Assembly: GCA_013115135.1 (NCBI GenBank)
Contig: JABANP010000004.1
Span: 62,001-126,000 of the forward strand
DNA length: 64,000 nucleotides
Source: Perkinsus olseni
Lineage: Eukaryota; Perkinsozoa; Perkinsida; Perkinsidae
Reading direction: 5' to 3'
A model generated the notes under the pieces. It did no database searches, was not told the DNA's origin, and was given only the letters and a program-made list of their open reading frames with translations. Positions 9,301 to 18,324 of the stretch are shown in pieces; position 1 is the stretch's first letter, and each line of letters starts with the position of its first letter. The position numbers and the translations under genes are program-made.

Positions 9301-11110
9301 GGGCTTCGTCCACATCGTCCATATCTGGATTAGGTTGAGATACAGCAGTAGGGAAATCTACGCTACCATCAGTGACAGTTGTGACGTCATCAGAATTAGA
9401 ACACGTAATATTAGTACAAGGTGGTAGTGAGTCCAAAAAATCAAGTTCACCACGAGAGCACCAATACTGAGCCAAGTCACAGTTACCGGCGTTAGTCATG
9501 ATCTCCAAACCGCGTTCACCGAAACAGATAGCATCTTTGCCCAACAGACCATCACATTCCGGTAAATTCGAGACAACATAGGGTCTCCAAAGTAGGTCAC
9601 ACTTTTCACCCGTTAAGTCAACAAGTCGAACCTTTACCAACAATCTATGGTCTGCATGAAGGGAGCGGGGGCCAGACGCTGTAGTGAAGTCTTGATCACA
9701 AGTGTTGCTTTCCAACACTACATCACGTGACTGGAGAACCTCTTCCGCATGGGAGGTTACCAGGGAGACACTGCAACCAGTATCAATTTCTACGAATAAC
9801 TGTCGTAGATCAGGACTACGAACCGTCTTCTTCAAATCACCATGCGCATCCGAATGCGCGACATATGCTACATTACCAACCGAGGGGGAGGTAGCAGGTT
9901 TTGGACCAGTGGTGACAGCCGACGTCGATGGGGTCGTTATAGGTTCGGCTGTGCCGCCTGCTGCCGCTCGTATATCAGCCAGGGGTATATGAGCGAATGC
10001 ACATTGGTCTTTAGAGCAGGAACCCGTCTTTGCAAAGGTGAAACAGGCACGCTTTTCACGGGCGTACTTGAACTCATCGTCACTGAAGAACTTGGTCTTT
10101 GCCTTAGCGTCGGCATCCGTAGAACTCTGCTCGCCATTGAATGGTGTCGATTTACCCTTACCACCACGGTTGAACTTGTTGTCATGGGGGTTCAACTGGA
10201 AGTACCGATCCAACTGACAGGCCAGGTCCGAAGCATCATCAATACTTGCGTAGTGGAGGTTAGCTACACGGGCATATTGACCAATAAGACCACGACGAAA
10301 ATGCATACATATCTGCTGGCGAGAGAATGAAAGTCCGCAAGCTCGGCCCTGAGCTGTTTCATTCGTGACCCTATCGAGAAACTGGAATAAGGTCTCTGAC
10401 GGCTGCTGTCGGATACCAAATAACCGTGATTCATGATACGTAGGGTCATCACTGCGAGCATACTTCTCACGCAAATACCCAACCGCTCGTTCTAGCATGG
10501 CTGTGAAGTTGACCATCCACTCATTTTCACGGCAGTGAGACTGTACATGATGAAGAAGATCGCCTCGGACAGTTGGTGCAAAGGCAGAGGTTAGTAGGAG
10601 CCAAGCCGACTTGGGATGAAGACCATGCAGTCTGCTCTCATCACTTAACCGATTTATATACCAAGTAATGCTACGAGTGTCTGCATAACCTTGGTAGCAC
10701 TTATTATCCGGCAATGGTATGTTCCGGATCAAAGACATAATCTTCGACATAGATTGCTGAGGCTCTTCTCCAAACTCTGATATCCAGGATGAAGCCATCG
10801 TAGTATTGGACGGTCCTGACCCAGAAGACCGTGCCGAGTTAGGGGGCATTCCCAAGGCAGGATGTGGTTGTTGTGGAGGTTGTTGACCTTGTACTTGTTG
10901 TTGTTGTTGTTGCTGTTCTTGCTGCTTGAGACGAAGTTGAGCAAGATAGGTTGTCCATGTTAACACTTGTGACAAATCAGCGCGCTTCTCGGTCAAGGCA
11001 TCCTGGAAGGCTTTTGTCACATGTTCATTTGACAAAGAAAGTAGAGCTTCTGCATTCTCGGCATGCAGCAAGACGCAGAGGGAACGTAGCACATCGGGGT
11101 TCTCCACCAT
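6338..11110 (-). CDS. Gag-Pol polyprotein of LTR element 1
   Basis: Single uninterrupted frame. I favour the ATG at 11110, which spans the LTR/primer-site junction; another ATG four codons upstream (11122) lies in the LTR. Numbered from 11122: Gag with a CCCH finger (C-x8-C-x4-C-x3-H) from Cys360; aspartic protease Asp447-Thr-Gly; reverse transcriptase with YMDD at 858-861; RNase H (TDSSK and NPADDGTR motifs); integrase with an HHCC zinc region (H-x3-H then C-x2-C) and catalytic Asp1332, Asp1389 and Glu1420. The order protease-RT-RNase H-integrase fits Ty3-like or Bel/Pao-like elements; I cannot place the lineage. The CCCH finger replaces the usual CCHC knuckle. There is no internal stop, so the element is potentially functional. 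Confidence 0.9.
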   Translation of the reverse strand: MVENPDVLRSLCVLLHAENAEALLSLSNEHVTKAFQDALTEKRADLSQVLTWTTYLAQLRLKQQEQQQQQQQVQGQQPPQQPHPALGMPPNSARSSGSGPSNTTMASSWISEFGEEPQQSMSKIMSLIRNIPLPDNKCYQGYADTRSITWYINRLSDESRLHGLHPKSAWLLLTSAFAPTVRGDLLHHVQSHCRENEWMVNFTAMLERAVGYLREKYARSDDPTYHESRLFGIRQQPSETLFQFLDRVTNETAQGRACGLSFSRQQICMHFRRGLIGQYARVANLHYASIDDASDLACQLDRYFQLNPHDNKFNRGGKGKSTPFNGEQSSTDADAKAKTKFFSDDEFKYAREKRACFTFAKTGSCSKDQCAFAHIPLADIRAAAGGTAEPITTPSTSAVTTGPKPATSPSVGNVAYVAHSDAHGDLKKTVRSPDLRQLFVEIDTGCSVSLVTSHAEEVLQSRDVVLESNTCDQDFTTASGPRSLHADHRLLVKVRLVDLTGEKCDLLWRPYVVSNLPECDGLLGKDAICFGERGLEIMTNAGNCDLAQYWCSRGELDFLDSLPPCTNITCSNSDDVTTVTDGSVDFPTAVSQPNPDMDDVDEALIGEKKDYAFKVKNADIPIEVPDFPTATFAPVKDPLLAIVMESSWYRITLHQSIGGSKYFLCDFSKEYGSWLDSLQVPTVPHCHWRWAKADDKCRRECTQQLDNFIAAKKLVPVSTPSPSRFRSNFYGILGRKRYRVVTPLVQLNHVLRLTLQRHPITNPQRCISVVVHRLRASEMASMLDVKDAFMCLRCGEVMASKLQIFWKHNGFSVYQFMNLIYGSAVAPLSLEYVMAFLEASLPPPSPGLPLPASYMDDIVRPRRVSDDCQVCDKSVELYADHGLPLTVDHLESDVSHVGLGMLINLDFIMYRPDKFEAAVRMVLPPSATYRNGLRILGLITNMPDCLPLHILPLKHTIIGLLSAWRSSDDSPWDSPMPEPLQNVLLKWLELVKGCTLPKVPRRVDMDLPLSVFTDSSKTMQCYRIYQGDDSTPLFQDQFVLSAAESHNHINVLELSCVWHALSRLQLIMIDTGLFFTSTITVCVDSKTALSILMNRRVPRGPFQALNQKYLDLVQVAAKGLHLSFKFVSTKENPADDGTRHPLLLEIHQLRAQLQDREPPKSESVMPVRTRAQSRATDVEAEASSPRRSSRKRQKVHDVLPDEAPVENPMLQYDYRPMQRLLPDMEKQVEACISAHAIGGDFVMELDDSDQQVAVARLAHSIGHEGVEPVYQRLKGFFKWPNMKDTLRKVHDLCDLCARTVVRPGDNMYKQPASSSALFCVPFTKVGLDVLGPFDDTIYVCTLCCYYTGYLLTRVCDTAPTNNDIRQLINKVYRVFGYFPDICVSDNATYFEAAASSFPGEWTFSPLYASNCNGLVERRHRCINQKLRRLSLQGAVGYDLLSWQDLVDKATGEINNAPIPRAKNLCPIDIITYFPGVDLLLGLPRVLPDERHEVWNTYRRSCVDRTINSIPFTGDALKVGQKVMVKSTKRTSKLSPLYTPATITKVLGDNRVELDDGGIHHSKDLKIMRSLVPSSDDDDDEADGDDAEVCR

Positions 11111-11267
11111 GTTACCAGTCATGGCAAACCCAAGTACTTAAGACTTCTCAAGAGACTATAATTAAGAGTACATCATCATTAATCAATGGGCAACGCTAAG
11201 CTAAGATATGGGGACAGATGTCTTGTGTGCTGAGTGGTCAGGGACACTGGCCACCAGACACACAACA
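11110..11267 (-). repeat. 5' LTR of element 1 (158 bp)
   Basis: Identical by eye to 6117-6274. Its last base supplies the A of the ATG that starts gag-pol; the following TG belongs to the primer-binding candidate. Confidence 0.92.
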
Positions 11268-11508
11268 CGAGAATACGGCAGCCATTCAGGTGGCAGCGTC
11301 TTGGGGTGACACATGGTTTGTCGGGTTAGCTCCAGAGTGTTCGGTCTGGTGCTGCCGAGGCCTCTGCCGTCGTGGTGCCTTTGCGGTGATTGAGAACGCT
11401 GAGACTATCGAGTGGCCGACTCCTGGCTATGAAGCCCGCACTATGGGGGCGTTGTTGAGGAGCAGCAACGCGGTGAAAGGCAGCCTGGTCTACATGGCCT
11501 TTGAGTGA
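11268..11508 (+). pseudogene. IQ/RCC1 gene, 3' part, downstream of LTR element 1
   Basis: After the second CGAGA duplication copy the frame continues in register with the part ending at 6116, encoding about 77 residues to a TGA at 11506-11508. It includes a further RCC1-like segment with AASWGDTWFVG. The continuous register on both sides shows that this is the host gene's own C-terminus, orphaned by the insertion. Confidence 0.75.
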
Positions 11509-11827
11509 GAAGACTTCACGCCAGCTGATCATGACTGCCACAGCATGACAAACCCATTTCTGACTATGTTCTAGGTGAGTATTAGAGTTCAATGAGTCAA
11601 TTGGCTTTTCCGAACCAGTGGACAGCAGTTTGGATCTCGACGACCTCTAACCCTAGTTCGATGGTCGTAAGCACAAGAGATCGATCCTGTGAACTGCTCT
11701 GTTGCGTCGCCCAAAGTCCAGGAGCACCTTCCTTCAATACTGAGTGCTTCCATGACTTTAAAGCAGCATTTTCAGGCCCAGTCTACTGCTATGTTCCAGG
11801 TTAAGTTTTCCCGTGAGCGACCGAAAC

Positions 11828-14800
11828 ATGCATGTACTCACTGCAGCATGTCTGCTTCTCGCCTGTTGCTTCCCCTCTGCCCGTGGAAAGCCACCTAGGG
11901 CTCCACCGCGACCCAACTCTCGGAATTCTGCTGCAGAGGCGAAGTCAAACATCATAGACGGCCCCACTGGAGAACAGTGAGGGGCAGCGCTACAGTAGAG
12001 GACGAAGAGAAGCGAGCAGTACATGAATCAGGTACACCGTAGTTATGCTCAACTCTGACTGGTCAGCTAATACCACAGCATGGGAATCGCCCTACGACCT
12101 TGTGGCAGACGGCAGTTCCTCTTGCCGGCCACTTCACTATCTCACTGTCTTCGACTTTACGACGCTGCAAAACCCTGACACTGCCGCGTATCTTGTTTTG
12201 CCCGTCTATGAGGCCACGCTGGCAGAGGTGCGAAATCACACTAAGAGGGCTGTATCCCCGATCAAAGGACGGCACAGTCCCTTTCAAACAGTCTTACCCA
12301 TGAGAAATGCTGCCACAGGAGCTGGTGACGCGGCACCGCCCGGGGCTCAGCTCGCCTTAGAGTTGATGGACTGGCTTATGAAGGCAGACCAAGACACGGA
12401 GAGTTCGGGATTCCTGTCTTCCATCTTGGAACGAATTCTGGAGCCAGGGACTCTCGAGACGTTGGTAGCCGACGAGTGGCACCACACAGTGTTCCTCCTC
12501 TTGTCTGAAGTATGTGACATGGCCTGTACCCCGAGAGGGACTGGTCGAGCTAATTTCACCACTCTAGTTGAGAGGGCGATATCTCCAGTAGGATGTGGCG
12601 TCCAAGCAGCCGAAGCATGGCTGGACATTGCCCTTGATGGGAACCACCTCGAGCCAGCAGAGCGTGAGAAGTTCACCACGACGATCTCCACCTTCCTCAC
12701 CGAGTGTAACCTATCGGACTTCGAATGCCGTTGCCCGCTGTGGAGGAAGCTCGGAAGCATTCCAAGCACCATCGCCTCGCCGCCTTCACGAGCACCTACT
12801 GATGTACCGCCAACCGATAAGTCTGAGCTGGCAGGACGGAATAGACTCCATCTTTGTACTCACAACACCAGCGTTACGACGCATATCAAGGAAGGCACGG
12901 TATCGACATTTTCGGCAGGAAGCGCTTGTGGATGAATATTGATTTAGGTGTCCGCCCATGTGATCACCGCTGATGGCTATACCGGTGCGTCCCTATCATC
13001 GCCTATCCCCCTCGGGGTGCACATCCCGCACGCCGAAGTCCTCGCCGTCTTGGAATTCGTCATCGCCCTCCAGAGTGGTCCAGATGACCACTGCTGGTAG
13101 GCCCCTCTGTATCCATAGTTCATTGCAGAGTTTTCACTGCTGATTCTACATAGTTGGAAGTTGCCGGAGTCGACCGAAGTTTTTTCCGGAAGTCCTCTCA
13201 ACTTTCCCCCGCCGTTCCCGATATACGTAGATGATTCTCACCATCTCGCTCCGCAGGTATACTAACAGTCTCGGTCACCAGCAGTCCCTACCTCAGCTCT
13301 GGGCTTGCGAATGGATGTGCGAGTTCCTCGACACCGGTGAGCGTATTCAAGTGAGGTCCCCCGCACCACCTGGGCGAGCCAATGGCAGCCCTTATTCAGG
13401 CGACTAGTTCTCTTTCTGTCGGCGCTGGCGACCACGTCATCATTCGGTGCCCCATCGTGAAGGCACTCAATGCCACCTATGAGCGTCTCTTCCTCATCGA
13501 CGATGATGCGCGTGACATCTTCGCCTCAGAAGTGAGGGCCGCTATGTCATTGTCCTTTAACTTCTTTTTTTGTAAGGTGCTACTGCGTCTGTACCTTACA
13601 GCAAACTGTCATGGTTGCGCCGACCATCGGAGAGCGTACAAGACTACGCCTCCATGAGGTCTGAATGGACCATAGGGCCAATCCCCCTCTGCCGTGGGAA
13701 GACAGCCTGGCCGTCTAAGCTGCCACAAGACCTGAGGTTCGACCGCTACCTCGAGTATGTCGAGAAGCACTCGTTGAACATCACATCCGGGGAACAAGCA
13801 GAACGGAAGATACCAAACGAAGGGGCGCCAACATGGGGATCGTCGAACTCAACCGTGGGTCGCTCGATCGGGGTTTGTGCTGTTATGGACGGCCTCGGGG
13901 GAAGTTCTCCCGAAGCCGTCAGGAGGTACATATTATCCATAATGAACGTCTTACCGGTGGAGAAGCTGTTCCTCTATTCCCCTACACCAGTTTCCAGTGG
14001 CATCACGGATGTCATCGGAGAGTTTGCAGAGGACGAGGAGCGCGTGGAGACGCTCCTCGGTTTCGCAGCCGCATTTTTCGGCAAGAAATCGGCCGCCGCA
14101 GCAGCGACTGAGCGGTACCGTCACTCCATGGACGACAGCGCTCTGGTCCACTGTATGCATCGGGCACGCCTTTACGGGATTAACTCCCTGCTTGTGATAC
14201 CGTCAATACAACTGGATACCCTACCGTTGTTCAATGAGGACCACTGGAACGAGCTGCGGAGGATACGACGTGAGGATGATACAATAGCATCAGTGGAGAT
14301 CAAGGCGCCGCCCAGCGACTGCCGCACTCACAAGTAGACGACAGCTCGCGTAACGCAAACAGGGCAGCAAACCAAACTCAGGTGCAGCGATATTTGGCTG
14401 GTCGATCCTGACTTGATTGTGGACCTCGCAGATGGGGAGCCTCGGCCCAGACCCAGGAGCACGATTCTGCGCAACAGCAGCCTCTTCTTTTTTCCAACAC
14501 TGGGTGAGCCTAGCTGCGATGTCGGTATGGTATGGTATCCGAACCAGATTCAGTCGTGAAAGAATCACGTCTCGCTGACTGGGAAGCTGAGTGGTACATA
14601 AGACGAGACTATCTGCGAGGATTGGCCGAGACCAAGCGCCTTCTCTACGAGAGTGGTGAGGCCCTTGAATGCTCCCAAAGGAGATTGTTAATATCGAACC
14701 ATGGATTTGTTATTCTCGCCCAGATGAACAAACAAGGCAAGACCGTCGCGCAAGACATCAGCAGCGGCTGGAGGACTACCATCGGGCTCTCGTGCAGACG

Positions 14801-14887
14801 ATCGATGGCAATCAGGCCTTCACCAGTGCCGCTGACGGCACGTGTGCCTCTGACGGCACGTGTGCCTCTGCATCACCTAGCAAGTGA
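11828..14887 (+). CDS. Multi-exon secretory/Golgi protein, GT92-like glycosyltransferase candidate
   Basis: Exon 1 starts at ATG 11828 with a hydrophobic leader (MHVLTAACLLLACCFPSARG). It ends at 11976 before a GTGAGG donor, and a 55-bp intron leads to an acceptor at 12031, keeping the frame. Exon 2 runs to about 12780. The 12780-13600 part contains several exon-like segments I could not join. From 13615 a long frame holds a segment IGVCAVMDGLGG followed by VEKLFLYSP and, later, HCMHRARLYGINSLLVIP. After a probable intron from about 14334 to 14382 comes DIWLVDPDLIVDL. Together these resemble GT92 (DUF23) glycosyltransferases, whose acidic (D/E)-x-D motif follows a tryptophan. The final exon would end at 14887. 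It could be two genes. The enzyme class is inference; the leader and several splice sites are seen. Confidence 0.4.
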
Positions 14888-14889
14888 TT

Positions 14890-15459
14890 CTCCAGTCGAG
14901 ACACACATGTTGGTTGATCTAGAGTTTCTTCGCCAACAGCTTGGCTGAGGCTTAGCCCTGCCTTGCCCTGTTGTGCTCCGTCATCATTCAATTCGAGCTC
15001 AGCACGCAGAGCTTCTCAACTCACAGTGGTACCATTCGCCCGTCTTTGCCGGGTGAATACTCTCACGCGGCTGTTTCGCAGTGGAATGCCGTGCTGGAAG
15101 TCGCTCTTTCCGGCTCTACCACTACAGACCCTACCACCAAACCGGAAGCTAGCCACCGAGGGGACCTCGCAGCTCCACCTGCTACCACACAACACCTTGG
15201 GATAGCCCCGATTCGAGCTCCAAGACCAAGCATAGCTTGGTGACAGCCTCACCTTACTCTCCCCATGGTCCCGGATCTCGTCCCACTTGTAACGGTTGAA
15301 AATTAAGGTTCGACAAAGCTCTACCCAGAACTGTACTGCACTAGAAAGGGCATTTCGCGACGGTGTGGGTAATTTCGACAGCCCATTTATCGTTGGCGAG
15401 AGGGGAGGGTACCAGGTGAAACTGACGCTCGGGGAGCCATACAAAGAAATTTGTTGGTG
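14890..15459. other. No convincing gene
   Basis: A minus-strand open frame (15016-15444) shows no motif, signal peptide or family resemblance. No repeats or RNA genes recognised. Confidence 0.4.
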
Positions 15460-15895
15460 TAGAGAGAGGGGTTTGGGAATCCTTGTTTCGCGACATCAGT
15501 GCGCCAATAGTTGGTCGAGCGGACTACGGACAACGCAAAAAGTGAGGGATTCGACGAAGATCCATATCATAATGAAAAACCCCACCGGAATGATAATCGA
15601 AAATTGGCAGATAAGGAGTGTCGAAAAACACCGGTACCCACTTTAGGCGGGTCCCCTGCAACCCGCCCACCGAGTGAAAGAAGACTGACGGCCATAGCTC
15701 GGCCCGAGCAAAATACGCATGCCTGTGGCAGCGTTCGAGCCCCAATGTGCTGAGAAGCTCCTTACGTAGGAGGCAGAGGAATAGTGATAATCGTTAGTTG
15801 ATCTCGCAGATAATGCCTTCAAGCGATCATCCGGAATAGAGCCAATAATGAAGTGTCGACAGATAGGTGACCCGTCATGGGTCTTCAACAAAGAA
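15460..15895 (+). repeat. Repeat R2, ~420 bp, copy adjoining gene B
   Basis: Inverted, diverged copy of 19720-20140 (roughly three-quarters identical by eye). A short central part also occurs at 1204-1275. It sits immediately 3' of cysteine-rich gene B, just as the other copy sits 3' of pseudogene D. No coding capacity, no clear terminal repeats; perhaps a non-autonomous element or solo LTR. Confidence 0.65.
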
Positions 15896-16018
15896 AAGCA
15901 TGGAGAGAACAAAGTTGGTCTACTCGCGCACTCTTCTTCACCAGATGAAGTCCTCAACCAAGGTAATGTGGTACCAACCAGTGAGGCGGAGGCATGATAC
16001 AGGGATGCAACCTCTCAC

Positions 16019-16408
16019 TCAGATACATCTATCACCCTCTGCAGTAGGAGCAGATAGAGGCTTGGTCAAGCCAGTGCACCTCAAGAGTGGAGCATTGCAG
16101 GCGTTAGCCACACAATCCTTGCATGTGGAACTCAAAGTTCCATGCCAGAAGCAAAGCCAACCGCAATTCTTGGAAGCGCACGCTCCAAAATCATTGAAAC
16201 AGTTGGCACACTTGGAGGAGATCTGACACGGCCCCTCGAGGCATGGCGCGATGGCGGAAGTGTCCAACTTGGCCGCGAGGCTACATTTGTAGAGAAAGTT
16301 TGGGAACAACTTGCCGGTGATCTTCTCCTTCTCGGCCTCGCTACAAGTACCATCAACAACCACGAGGAGGGTCATCAAGAAGAAGTTGGCGAAGAAGCGC
16401 ATTTGCAT
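16019..16408 (-). CDS. Small secreted 14-cysteine protein, family member B
   Basis: 129 residues from ATG 16408; a second ATG at 16402 matches the start position of paralogues A and D and may be the real start. Signal peptide of about 20 residues (FFLMTLLVVVDG core), then 14 cysteines in the family order, including C-x-x-CF, C-x-D-C and CTGL. It is the closest relative of broken gene D. The similarity includes the 5' flank (16408-16470 versus 20951-21010) and the 3' flank (15900-16018 versus 20160-20266), so the two arose by a recent segmental duplication. The intact sequence around 16185-16215 preserves the uninterrupted site at which D carries its 290-bp insertion. Function unknown. Confidence 0.75.
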   Translation of the reverse strand: MQMRFFANFFLMTLLVVVDGTCSEAEKEKITGKLFPNFLYKCSLAAKLDTSAIAPCLEGPCQISSKCANCFNDFGACASKNCGWLCFWHGTLSSTCKDCVANACNAPLLRCTGLTKPLSAPTAEGDRCI

Positions 16409-16470
16409 GTCGAGGGCTGCGAAAGGGGTGGATCGAAGAACAGAACTCCTGAGTGAAATCGTGAAAAACC

Positions 16471-17886
16471 CAAAGCGGAGGTCCTATCGGAACTTCCAGT
16501 TCACTACACTGCGAAAGGCAAGAACAAAACAGAGCACTATAGGCATCCAAGAGTAGACGAGAGTCGGCTATGGGATGCTTCCCTCTAACCGCTACCGCAA
16601 CGAGAAACATTGATCGATAAGGAGTTATATGATGTGATCTGTAGCGTAAAATAAACTGCGTAATCTTGAGCGCATACCCATGCGCGCGGGCGCAAAGCGC
16701 TGATTGATGAGAGACACAAGTGGGTGGTGAAACTGTGAGTGTTGCCGATGCTGTCCGTGGGAAGGCATTGGCGCCTGACCGCTCGGCGGTTTGTGAGCGA
16801 CGACGGGAGCTGTGGCGCTGAGTCAGTGCGATCCGCACCCCGCATGTCGCATGGGGACGGGGGCCCCGTCACGGGGCTCGCAAGATCGGGGACAGTCGAC
16901 TCCACCGGTGCCTTTGTTGTTTTTTTACCACTCACATGGGCCGTGCGTTCGGTAGTTTTGGCCGCACGAGTGCACTTTGGTGACATTTACCCTTTTTGCT
17001 GCTGCTTACTCACCTTGCCCTTTCATGCACCTCCGCTCGTGGTAAGTGCCTTCCTCCCAGCGAACACCTGCGTTCCCTGTCATGCTATTGAGCATACGTT
17101 CAGCCCAGATCCACAAAGAGATCCGTTCTCCCGATCTCCTCCCGAGTCCGGTTTTACCTCCAAGGTAGCTCTAGCTCGGATAACAGTGAATGACGGCCCA
17201 TTCCGCGATCTGTTTTGCGTCATTGGCGTCGCTCACCGGCTGTCCTCTCATCGGCCATGTCGCGCGTGTATACTCAAGAATTTGATACCTACAGAGACTG
17301 TGTAAACTAATTCTTGTCGGAGTACTGCATACGGCCCATGCTGGTTTGTCCGTCCTCGTTATCAGATGAACCTTGGCTCTGGAAGTGCTAGGGTTGGGGA
17401 TAACCCGTAAACAGTCGTCTCCCGCGACGCTCCCCTAGTACTTAGATCGACTTGACATGCTGGGCCCTTGAGGACTACAATGAGCGGATAATCCGCTCTC
17501 GAGACTCTTCGAGTCCTCTCCCCGCTGAAGCATGTCTACCGCCGCGAAGTCCCTGTTTTCGGCCCTACTCTTCGCTCAGTCGTCGCTCAAATGCTCCGCG
17601 ATTTAATGTCTAAGGCTTGCGGTGGCTTCAACTTGGATGACATTTGCATCTAGCGAGGAACTCGTTACTGGAGGAGGCCGATAGATTACAATGGATGAGG
17701 CTAAGGAAATAGTGGGCATATCAAGGTGGACTAAATGAAGCTTCATCATCAGGCATAGATTCACTTCGAGCTTCCAAAAAAGAGCTGTATGAAAACCTCT
17801 TTGGTCCATAAGCTCTAGTCCTCGACGATTGTCACACGGTACCAACCACGAGAGCGCAGGCATGATACAGGCAGACAACCTCTCGC
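16471..17886. other. No gene called; contains a diverged R1 copy
   Basis: Positions about 16905-17180 resemble repeat R1 (shared segments around 17028-17070 and 17085-17165). A plus-strand frame at 16739-17305 runs through this repeat and is not believed to be coding. A copy of the GCATAC-type motif is at 16665-16700, about 260-290 bp upstream of gene B. The rest shows no recognisable feature. Confidence 0.45.
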
Positions 17887-18258
17887 TTAGAAACACTTGT
17901 CATCGTAGTGCGTTTCAGCGCCGAGGAGTTCCGTCAAGCCTGTGCACTTGTAGGAAGTGTGTCTGCACTTCGCAGCGACACAATCTACGCACGAAGGAGT
18001 CTTGTTATCGAGCCAGCACTTGAAGAAGCAGGAGAGACTGTTCCTGGCCGTGCGTTCGCACTGCTCCGTTTCACCAAAACAGGAGGCGCATCCGGCAGTG
18101 AGTCCACAACCGGTCGCGAGGCAATATCGGATTTGGCTGGGGATGAAGAGGTTGTCCACGCGACATTTGTGAAGAAAGTTGGAGAACGAGATACTCTTCA
18201 TCATCTGCTTGTCAGTGTCGGTACACAAGTTGTCGGCGGCCACAAGGGCGAAGACCAT
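17887..18258 (-). CDS. Small secreted 14-cysteine protein, family member C
   Basis: 123 residues. All 14 family cysteines are present, with C-x-x-CF, C-V-D-C and CTGL motifs. The start is problematic. The only in-frame ATG (18258) leaves a very short hydrophobic leader (MVFALVAADN), whereas the codons just upstream would extend it but run into a TGA without an ATG. The start codon may have been lost, or a 5' exon is missed. The 3' flank (about 17830-17886) resembles those of B and D. More diverged from B than D is. It may be a pseudogene through loss of its signal peptide. Confidence 0.6.
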   Translation of the reverse strand: MVFALVAADNLCTDTDKQMMKSISFSNFLHKCRVDNLFIPSQIRYCLATGCGLTAGCASCFGETEQCERTARNSLSCFFKCWLDNKTPSCVDCVAAKCRHTSYKCTGLTELLGAETHYDDKCF

Positions 18259-18324
18259 GAAGTTGACGAGGACGGAACGTCAGCGTCCGCTTCTGAGACT
18301 CTCACAATCGCTCATTACAATTGA

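Larger units (their letters stand above)
6117..11267 (-). mobile_element. LTR element 1: complete LTR retrotransposon, 5151 bp
   Basis: Identical 158-bp direct repeats (6117-6274 and 11110-11267) begin TG and end CA, and are flanked by the 5-bp target duplication CGAGA (6112-6116 and 11268-11272). Transcription runs on the minus strand. A purine tract (GGGGAAGGGAGA, 6275-6286) adjoins the 3' LTR. A TGG-initiated primer-binding candidate (TGGTGGAGAACCC) directly abuts the 5' LTR. There is one long gag-pol frame. LTR identity and the intact frame argue for very recent insertion and possible activity. Confidence 0.93.

Noticed and set aside
16739..17305. 188-residue plus-strand frame
   Set aside because: Runs through a diverged R1 repeat whose other copies do not keep this frame.
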